Positions 6,384 through 12,278 of a DNA stretch of 12,278 nt are shown piece after piece. Positions within the stretch are counted from its first letter, which is position 1; each line of letters opens with the position of its first letter. The position numbers were made by a program, and so were the translations under genes. This stretch comes from Actinomycetota bacterium (GTDB lineage: Bacteria; Actinomycetota; Actinomycetes; Nanopelagicales; Nanopelagicaceae). Location of the stretch: positions 1 through 12,278 of the forward strand of contig WLOR01000041.1 in the NCBI GenBank assembly GCA_009699165.1, given 5' to 3'. The notes beneath the pieces were generated by a model. That model saw only the letters and a list, made by a program, of their open reading frames with translations, had not been told where the DNA came from and did not search any database.

Positions 6384-6869
6384 GTGCAAAGGTGGCGAAC
6401 ACTTTTAAGTGTTGCCTGGTTTATCTGGATCCTCGATTTAGCAACTAAGGCCTGGGTAGTGAGTCGGCTTTCTCACCGCACTTCAATCAAGGTTATTGGT
6501 GAGTTTTTTCAACTTACGTATATCAGAAACTCTGGTGCCGCATTTTCTTTCGCTACTGGAGCAACAATCTTTCTCTCGCTATTTGGAGTGATAGTTGTAT
6601 TCGTCATCATCTACTTTGCGCCTCGCATAGATTCGAAGGGTTGGTCCATAGTTTTAGGTTTAGTTATGGGTGGAGTGCTTGGCAATTTGATGGATCGCAT
6701 TTTCCGTGAACCTGGGTTCATGCGAGGCCATGTCATTGACTGGATGCAACTTCCACATTGGCCGATATTTAATGTAGCCGACTCAGCAATCGTCTGTGCG
6801 GCGGGATTATCAATGGTTTTGACTGCACGCAACATCTCCCCAATAAGCAAAAAGGAATTAAGGTCATGA
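6384..6869 (+). CDS. lspA: Lipoprotein signal peptidase (signal peptidase II)
   Basis: This inner-membrane aspartyl protease removes signal peptides from prolipoproteins after lipid attachment. With the GTG start at 6384 it has 161 residues, normal for LspA. Conserved boxes appear in order: DLATK (18-22), NSGAAFSF (49-56), GGVLGNLMDR (96-105, catalytic Asp104) and VIDWMQ...FNVADS (117-134, catalytic Asp133). Four hydrophobic segments are visible, at about 6-26, 60-78, 88-104 and 132-147. The start is uncertain: the frame is open upstream to GTG 6345, inside the zinc-finger codons of the previous gene, and no well-spaced Shine-Dalgarno sequence marks any candidate. 6384 is preferred because it follows the previous stop by 2 bases and puts a short basic N-terminus before the first membrane helix. 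The end overlaps the next gene by ATGA. Confidence 0.93.
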   Translation: MQRWRTLLSVAWFIWILDLATKAWVVSRLSHRTSIKVIGEFFQLTYIRNSGAAFSFATGATIFLSLFGVIVVFVIIYFAPRIDSKGWSIVLGLVMGGVLGNLMDRIFREPGFMRGHVIDWMQLPHWPIFNVADSAIVCAAGLSMVLTARNISPISKKELRS

Positions 6870-7807
6870 GCAATCGAGAGTTACGAACCCTTGCAGTTCC
6901 TGAAGGCGTTGCCGGAGAGCGTATTGATAGTGCCCTGACCCGAGTACTAGGTTTATCGCGGACTGCTGTAGTTAAACTGCTCGATGATGGCGACATCACA
7001 ACTGGCAATCGGTCGATGATGAAATCTGAGCGAGTAACCGCTGGTCAGATTATTGAGGTGTTATTACCAGCGCAGATAAACACCGTCCCTATCCCACTTA
7101 CACCTATCGAGGGACTCGAGATTGTTTTTGAAGATGAAGATATTGTCGTAATTAACAAACCGGTTGGTTGCGCAGCTCACCCTAGCCCGGGCTGGACTGG
7201 ACCGACAGTAGTTGGCGCATTAAGTGCGGCCGGCTTTGTGATTTCAACAAGTGGCGCAGCAGAGCGCCAAGGGATTGTTCATAGATTAGATGTTGGCACT
7301 AGTGGATTAATGATTGTTGCCAAAAGTGATCGCGCATTTACAGTATTAAAGGATGCATTTCGCACACGTAGCGTTGCAAAGATTTACCATGCATTGATTC
7401 AAGGACATATGGATCCGACTACGGGGACCATCGATGCTCCAATAGATCGTCACCCAAAGGAGGATCACCGTTTTGCTGTAGTCGGAACTGGAAAGGATTC
7501 AATAACCCACTATGAGGTGATTGAGTTTTATCGAGCTGTCTCACTTGTGAAAGTTGAACTTGAAACAGGTCGTACACACCAAATTCGCGTTCATTTCTCG
7601 GCACTCAACCATCCTTTGGTCGGTGATATGACCTATGGCGCCGATCCAGTGCTTGCAAAGAGCTTAGCGATGACTCGCCCATGGTTACACGCTAAGGAGC
7701 TCGGCTTTAACCACCCTATAACTGGGGCGGCCTTGAACTTCACTGCACCCTATCCAGCCGATTTGCAGGCCTGCCTGGCGTTGCTATCCGATGCAGTATT
7801 GCCATAA
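6866..7807 (+). CDS. RluD/RluA-family 23S rRNA (or tRNA) pseudouridine synthase
   Basis: This 313-residue enzyme isomerises uridine to pseudouridine in structured RNA. An N-terminal S4-like RNA-binding domain (about 18-66) is followed by the catalytic domain. Motifs seen are INKPVGCAAHPSPGW (96-110), HRLDVGTSGLMIVAKSD from His139 with catalytic Asp142, KIYHALIQG, and GRTHQIRVHFSALNHPLVGD near the C-terminus. The S4 domain and HRLDxxTSG motif place it with RluD-type enzymes, which modify 23S rRNA helix 69 in E. coli; the exact target here cannot be read from sequence. It is coupled to lspA by ATGA, and AAAGGA at 6851-6856 gives a Shine-Dalgarno sequence 9 bases before the ATG. The lspA-rluD pair is conserved across many bacteria. 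Confidence 0.93.
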   Translation: MSNRELRTLAVPEGVAGERIDSALTRVLGLSRTAVVKLLDDGDITTGNRSMMKSERVTAGQIIEVLLPAQINTVPIPLTPIEGLEIVFEDEDIVVINKPVGCAAHPSPGWTGPTVVGALSAAGFVISTSGAAERQGIVHRLDVGTSGLMIVAKSDRAFTVLKDAFRTRSVAKIYHALIQGHMDPTTGTIDAPIDRHPKEDHRFAVVGTGKDSITHYEVIEFYRAVSLVKVELETGRTHQIRVHFSALNHPLVGDMTYGADPVLAKSLAMTRPWLHAKELGFNHPITGAALNFTAPYPADLQACLALLSDAVLP

Positions 7808-7817
7808 GTAATAGCCT

Positions 7818-7823
7818 TATAAC
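7818..7823 (+). promoter_or_regulatory. Possible -10 element for leaderless dnaE
   Basis: TATAAC matches the -10 consensus at five of six positions and lies in the 20-base gap between the pseudouridine synthase stop and the dnaE ATG at 7828. There is no Shine-Dalgarno-like sequence before that ATG. Only 4 bases separate hexamer and ATG, shorter than the usual 6-7 for a leaderless start, and no clear -35 is seen, so this is tentative. Confidence 0.3.
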
Positions 7824-7827
7824 AACT

Positions 7828-10800
7828 ATGTCAACCGATAACTTCGTCCACCTTCACGTACATACCGAGTATTCAATGCTCGATGGTGCCGCACGTGTTG
7901 GTGATTTAATGGATGAGGTTTTACGTCAGCAGATGCCAGCTATTGCAATGACGGACCACGGAAATGTTTTTGGAGCATTTGACTTTTATAAGAGCGCCAA
8001 GAAAGCTGGGATTAAACCCATCATAGGTATAGAGGCTTACGTAGCCCCTGAATCACGACTTGAAAAAAAGCGCGTCAAGTGGGCCGATGGTGGAGAAGAT
8101 GATGTTTCAGGTGGCGGCGCATATACGCACATGACGATTTTGGCTGAGAACAACGTTGGACTTGGAAATCTCTTTCGCCTTTCTTCACTGGCATCCCTTG
8201 AAGGTTATTACTACAAGCCCCGCATGGATCGTGAAATCTTGGCCAAACATTCCGAAGGGTTGATCGCCACAACCGGCTGCCCAGGTGGTGAAGTGCAAAC
8301 GCGTCTGCGTATGGGTGCCTACAAGGAGGCCATAAAAGCGGCCAGTGACTATCGCGATATTTTCGGTGCTGAAAATTTCTTCTTAGAGATTATGGATCAT
8401 GGGATTGAGATTGAATCTCGAGTTAAAGCAGATCTATTGAAACTTGGAAAAGAGTTGGGGCTTCCTCTGCTTGCAACAAATGATCTGCACTACACACTCC
8501 AAAGCGATGCACCGGCTCATGAAGCACTGCTATGTGTTCAGTCTGGATCAACACTTGCAGATCCAAAGCGTTTTAAATTTGATAATGATAGTTTTTACGT
8601 AAAGACCCCTGCACAGATGCGCGAACTTTTCAAAGAGATCCCAGAAAGTTGTGACAATACATTGCTGATTGCTGAGAGGTGCAACGTCACTTTGCGCGAA
8701 GGTGAAAATCTATTGCCGCAGTTCACGGTTCCAGCTGGAGAAACAGAGGACTCGTGGCTCAAGAAAGAGGCAGAGCGTGGATTAATTGCTCGCCTAGGAT
8801 CACGGGTAACCCCTGAACATAATGCGCGCCTTGCTTACGAACTTGGCGTCATGGAGAAAATGGGATTTCCCGGATACTTCTTAGTAGTTGCAGATTTGGT
8901 TGCGCATGCAAAGACCGTAGGAATTCGCGTAGGCCCAGGCCGAGGTTCTGCCGCTGGCTCCTTAGTTGCATATGCACTTGGTATTACTGGACTTGACCCA
9001 CTTGAGCATGGCCTTCTCTTTGAGCGCTTCTTAAACCCAGAGCGAATTTCGATGCCTGATATCGATTTGGACTTCGATGAGCGCCGCAGAAGCGAGATGA
9101 TTCGATATGCAACCAGCAAATATGGTGAAGATCGCGTGGCGCAGATTATTACTTACGGAACGATCAAATCTAAACAGGCGATAAAAGACTCAACACGAGT
9201 TTTGGGATACCCATATGTCGTGGGTGAAAAACTCACAAAAGCGTTGCCTCCATCAGTGATGGGCAAAGATATCTCCTTGGGCGGGGTTTTCAATCCTAAA
9301 GATGATCGCTATGGAGAGGCCGGTGAGTTTCGCGCCCTCTATGAATCAGACTCTGATTCAAAGCGCGTTGTAGACACTGCTCGCGGTTTAGAAGGGTTGA
9401 AGCGACAGTGGGGAGTGCATGCCGCTGGCGTAATTCTTTCGAGAGAGCCTTTACTAGATGTCATTCCAATTCATCGTCGCGAAGCCGATGGAGCGATAAT
9501 TACACAGTTTGATATGGGAGCCTGTGAGGCAACGGGCCTTCTTAAGATGGATTTTCTTGGACTTCGTAATCTATCTGTATTAGATGATGCACTCTTAAAT
9601 ATTAAATTCAATAAAGATGTCGATGTCATTTTAGAAGATCTTCCTCTTGATGATAAAAAAACCTACGAACTACTATCTCGTGGAGATACTCTCGGAGTAT
9701 TCCAATTAGATGGTGGCCCGATGCGCGCACTGCTTCGTGCAATGTCGCCAGATTCATTTCAAGATATCTCAGCCGTTATTGCTCTATATCGCCCCGGCCC
9801 AATGGGTGAGAACGCACACAACAACTATGCCGACCGCAAGAATGGTCGCAAGCCAGTTGAAGCAATTCACCCCGAACTCATCGATGCACTAAAAGATATT
9901 CTCGGCGACACATATGGCTTAATTGTCTATCAAGAGCAGGTAATGGCGATTGCACAAAAGGTTGCGGGCTTTTCACTGGGGCGTGCAGATTTACTGCGTA
10001 AAGCTATGGGTAAGAAAGATAAGAATATTTTGGATAAGGAGTATGTTCCCTTCGAAGCCGGTATGAAGGCCAATGGTTACTCGACTGCTGCAATCAAACG
10101 TCTCTGGGATGTTTTGATTCCCTTTTCAGATTACGCATTCAACCGAGCCCACTCGGCAGGGTATGGTGTTGTTTCTTATTGGACTGGATACCTAAAAGCT
10201 AACTATCCAACTGAATACATGGCAGCGCTCTTGACAAGTGTGCGCGATGATAAAGATAAATCAGCACTCTACTTGAGTGAGTGCCGGCGAATGGGAATTA
10301 AAGTTCTAGAGCCAGATGTAAACGAATCTGACGCAGAGTACACACCACGCGGAAACGATATTAGATTTGGCTTAGCGGCAATTCGCAATGTCGGCGAAGG
10401 TGTAGTCGCATCAATTAAAGCCTCTCGTGAAGCTAAAGGTCGTTTCACATCATTTGGTGACTTCTTAGCAAAAGTCGATGCGCAAGTATGTAATAAGAAG
10501 ACTATTGAATCGTTGATTAAGGCCGGGGCGTTTGGCTCGATGAATTCCTCCAGAAAAGGCCTCATGGCAGTTTACTTGGAGGCAATCGACTCGGTAATAG
10601 AGTCCAAGCGTGCAGAGGCAATCGGTCAGTTTGATTTATTCGGCGGCGAGTCCATCAGCAATGTTGTCTCACTTGATTTAGAGATTCCAAAAGGTGAATG
10701 GGATAAAGCAATGCTACTTAGCTATGAGCGTGAGATGTTAGGGCTATATGTATCTGATCATCCCTTGCTTGGAATTGAGCATGTTTTGCGGTCCAGTACA

Positions 10801-11325
10801 GATATGACTATTAGCGAACTCGTCGATGATGGAGCTCAAAGCGATTCAATTGTCACGATTGGCGGTTTAATAACAAGCGTTGCCCGTAAAGTCTCACGAC
10901 AGGGAGCATCGTGGGCGATTGTCACAGTCGAAGATTTAGAAGGTGCACTCGAGGTCCTCTTCTTTGCCAATACCTATAACCAGTACTCAATGTCTTTGAC
11001 TGAAGATCGCGTTGTAACAGTGCGAGGTCGAGTAGATAGACGTGAAGACAAACTTCGTTTTACCGCCCTTGAAATGTCGATGCCAGATATATCCACTGGA
11101 CCTTCAGGACCACTTGTCATCTCTCTTCCAATTTCTCAGTGCACGCCACCAATAGTTGAACGTATTAAGGAGATTTTGCGATCCCACCCAGGAAAACGCG
11201 AAGTCCACTTGCAACTCAACGACAATGGAGCTAGCACTTTCATGAAAATCGATGCTCTAGTCACATCCTCGCCAAGTTTGAGTGCCGATCTCAAATCAAT
11301 CCTGGGACCGAACTGCCTCATTTAG
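7828..11325 (+). CDS. dnaE: DNA polymerase III alpha subunit (replicative polymerase, DnaE1 type)
   Basis: This 1165-residue catalytic subunit of the replicative polymerase has the normal length for DnaE. The N-terminal PHP domain holds all nine expected metal ligands: His10, His12, Asp19, His43, Glu68, His100, Cys150, Asp218 and His220. Their spacing closely follows the exonuclease-active M. tuberculosis DnaE1. The palm carries GPGRGSAAGSLVAY and PDIDLDFDE (410-418); Asp411, Asp413 and Asp575 (in KMDFLGL) correspond to the E. coli catalytic triad. FQLDGGPMRALLR, YQEQVMAIAQKVAGFS and FNRAHSAGYG are further family blocks. QFDLF (934-938) fits the internal beta-clamp binding motif, and an OB-fold lies near 1010-1090. 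The ATG at 7828 gives the typical N-terminus FVHLHVHTEYSMLDG. No ribosome binding site is visible. The gene stands 20 bases after the rluD-like gene and 54 bases before hisD. Confidence 0.98.
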   Translation: MSTDNFVHLHVHTEYSMLDGAARVGDLMDEVLRQQMPAIAMTDHGNVFGAFDFYKSAKKAGIKPIIGIEAYVAPESRLEKKRVKWADGGEDDVSGGGAYTHMTILAENNVGLGNLFRLSSLASLEGYYYKPRMDREILAKHSEGLIATTGCPGGEVQTRLRMGAYKEAIKAASDYRDIFGAENFFLEIMDHGIEIESRVKADLLKLGKELGLPLLATNDLHYTLQSDAPAHEALLCVQSGSTLADPKRFKFDNDSFYVKTPAQMRELFKEIPESCDNTLLIAERCNVTLREGENLLPQFTVPAGETEDSWLKKEAERGLIARLGSRVTPEHNARLAYELGVMEKMGFPGYFLVVADLVAHAKTVGIRVGPGRGSAAGSLVAYALGITGLDPLEHGLLFERFLNPERISMPDIDLDFDERRRSEMIRYATSKYGEDRVAQIITYGTIKSKQAIKDSTRVLGYPYVVGEKLTKALPPSVMGKDISLGGVFNPKDDRYGEAGEFRALYESDSDSKRVVDTARGLEGLKRQWGVHAAGVILSREPLLDVIPIHRREADGAIITQFDMGACEATGLLKMDFLGLRNLSVLDDALLNIKFNKDVDVILEDLPLDDKKTYELLSRGDTLGVFQLDGGPMRALLRAMSPDSFQDISAVIALYRPGPMGENAHNNYADRKNGRKPVEAIHPELIDALKDILGDTYGLIVYQEQVMAIAQKVAGFSLGRADLLRKAMGKKDKNILDKEYVPFEAGMKANGYSTAAIKRLWDVLIPFSDYAFNRAHSAGYGVVSYWTGYLKANYPTEYMAALLTSVRDDKDKSALYLSECRRMGIKVLEPDVNESDAEYTPRGNDIRFGLAAIRNVGEGVVASIKASREAKGRFTSFGDFLAKVDAQVCNKKTIESLIKAGAFGSMNSSRKGLMAVYLEAIDSVIESKRAEAIGQFDLFGGESISNVVSLDLEIPKGEWDKAMLLSYEREMLGLYVSDHPLLGIEHVLRSSTDMTISELVDDGAQSDSIVTIGGLITSVARKVSRQGASWAIVTVEDLEGALEVLFFANTYNQYSMSLTEDRVVTVRGRVDRREDKLRFTALEMSMPDISTGPSGPLVISLPISQCTPPIVERIKEILRSHPGKREVHLQLNDNGASTFMKIDALVTSSPSLSADLKSILGPNCLI

Positions 11326-11327
11326 GC

Positions 11328-11346
11328 GAGCCCAGTTTATTGGCTC
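11328..11346 (+). terminator. Weak hairpin after dnaE
   Basis: GAGCC (11328-11332) and GGCTC (11342-11346) form a 5-bp G/C-rich stem around a 9-base loop, starting 2 bases after the dnaE stop. No U-run follows (the next bases are CACCCTTTAC), so it is at best a weak terminator or a stabilising 3' hairpin between dnaE and hisD. Confidence 0.3.
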
Positions 11347-11367
11347 CACCCTTTACTGCTTGAGCAT

Positions 11368-11373
11368 TACAAT
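11368..11373 (+). promoter_or_regulatory. Probable -10 element for leaderless hisD
   Basis: TACAAT matches the -10 consensus TATAAT at five of six positions. Exactly 6 bases separate it from the ATG at 11380, which puts the expected transcription start on the A of the start codon. No Shine-Dalgarno sequence lies upstream. This geometry is characteristic of leaderless mRNAs, which are common in Actinobacteria. A convincing -35 is not visible; TTGGCT at 11340-11345 is about 22 bases away, too far. Confidence 0.45.
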
Positions 11374-11379
11374 TACACA

Positions 11380-12278
11380 ATGATTCGGGTGGTAGATCTA
11401 CGTGGCCGTGCTTTAACAAAGGCGGGGTATCACAATGAGCTTCCACGTGCGAGCTTAGATGTTGCCGCAGCCATGCGACTTGTTGAACCGATTCTCAAAC
11501 GTGTTAAAAACGGAGACGAGTCCGATCTCATTGAATTAGCCCAGGAGTTCGATGGCGTGACCCCGCCATCAATACGAGTCCCTGTGGCTGCATTAAACGC
11601 CGCCCTAGCAAACTTAGATCCAGATGTGAGAGCAGCACTTGAACTCTCAATAGCGCGAATTAGAAAAGTGCACGCGAATCAATCCAGGCCTGATACAACA
11701 ACACAAGTTGTAGATGGCGGGACCGTGGTTGAGCGATGGATTCCTGTAGATCGTGTAGGTCTTTATGTTCCAGGCGGGAGAGCGGTTTATCCCAGCAGCG
11801 TCATGATGAACGTCATTCCTGCACAGATTGCAAACGTTGCATCTATTGCAGTTGCCTCACCTCCACAGAGTGAGTTTGGAGGACTTCCACACCCTACGAT
11901 TTTGGCGGCATGTGCACTTCTTGGAGTCTTTGAAGTTTATGCAGTCGGCGGCGCGCAAGCAATCGCGCTCTTTGCCTATGGAATGGATGGAGTAGCAGAA
12001 AAGTGCGACTTAGTAACGGGCCCGGGAAATATTTACGTCGCTGCAGCAAAGCGCGCATTGCGCGGAGTAATCGGAATTGATTCAGAGGCCGGACCTACTG
12101 AGATTGCAATTCTGGCAGATAAAAGCGCGGTAGCCGCTGAAGTTGCAGCAGATTTAATTAGCCAAGCCGAGCACGATGTAATAGCAGCCGCGATTTTAGT
12201 AACCGATAGTCAAGAGCTAGCCGATGAAGTTACAGCGCAGTTAAAGGCGCGCGTGCCTCAGACAAAACACTCAGAACG
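11380..12278 (+). CDS. hisD: Histidinol dehydrogenase (3' partial)
   Basis: An open frame runs from ATG 11380 to the window edge (299 complete codons of the roughly 430 usual for HisD). The enzyme oxidises L-histidinol to L-histidine in two NAD-dependent steps at the end of histidine biosynthesis, as a zinc-dependent cytoplasmic homodimer. Motifs visible are [57 protein letters not shown] and [22 protein letters not shown] carries Gln262 and His265, matching two zinc ligands (Gln259/His262 in E. coli). The catalytic histidine pair and the C-terminal zinc ligands lie beyond the window. The N-terminus [10 protein letters not shown] is typical. No Shine-Dalgarno sequence precedes the ATG, and a -10-like TACAAT 6 bases before it suggests a leaderless transcript. 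In Actinobacteria hisD commonly lies downstream of dnaE and heads the his genes. Confidence 0.96.
   Translation, partial: MIRVVDLRGRALTKAGYHNELPRASLDVAAAMRLVEPILKRVKNGDESDLIELAQEFDGVTPPSIRVPVAALNAALANLDPDVRAALELSIARIRKVHANQSRPDTTTQVVDGGTVVERWIPVDRVGLYVPGGRAVYPSSVMMNVIPAQIANVASIAVASPPQSEFGGLPHPTILAACALLGVFEVYAVGGAQAIALFAYGMDGVAEKCDLVTGPGNIYVAAAKRALRGVIGIDSEAGPTEIAILADKSAVAAEVAADLISQAEHDVIAAAILVTDSQELADEVTAQLKARVPQTKHSE

Noticed and set aside
8835..9119. Minus-strand open frame inside dnaE
   Set aside because: It lies opposite the conserved polymerase core and has no recognisable features.

Overview
The window is ordinary, tightly packed core chromosome of an actinobacterium of moderate GC content (about 45% by eye). 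The gene order ftsZ, pgeF, yggS, sepF, yggT, then ileS, a DksA/TraR protein, lspA, an RluD-type gene, dnaE and hisD is the well-known actinobacterial (Streptomyces-like) arrangement. The FtsZ tail ending DVPDFMK and an ileS leader with a very short stem I T-box also point to Actinobacteria. Moderate GC, tiny spacers and small proteins would fit a streamlined freshwater lineage (acI/Nanopelagicales type); that placement is inference.

Positions 1-2201 (+ strand) hold the end of the division and cell-wall cluster: the last codons of ftsZ, then pgeF, yggS, sepF and yggT, separated by at most a few bases. SepF binds the FtsZ tail and tethers the ring to the membrane. YggS is a PLP-homeostasis protein, PgeF a multicopper-oxidase-like peptidoglycan editing/purine-handling enzyme, and YggT a small membrane protein.

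Positions 2194-5307 (- strand) hold ileS, converging on yggT with an 8-base overlap of the coding ends. Upstream of its ATG, on the same strand, is a T-box riboswitch with an AUC isoleucine specifier, the TGGTACC tRNA-acceptor-binding bulge, and an anti-Shine-Dalgarno hairpin that would hide GGAGG. It is therefore predicted to control translation.

Positions 5581-7807 (+ strand) hold a compact operon: a DksA/TraR-type zinc-finger protein with a long Lys/Ala-rich repeated tail, lspA (lipoprotein signal peptidase) and an RluD-family pseudouridine synthase. dnaE (replicative DNA polymerase III alpha with a complete PHP metal site) follows at 7828-11325. hisD (histidine biosynthesis) starts at 11380 and runs off the end. 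dnaE and hisD lack a visible ribosome binding site, but each has a -10-like hexamer just before its ATG, suggesting leaderless mRNAs.

I found no mobile element, CRISPR array, rRNA or complete tRNA gene, and no convincing new biological system. The items most worth a second look are the translational T-box, the GTHH signature in IleRS, the absence of divIVA from its usual slot, and the repeat-rich tail of the DksA-like protein.
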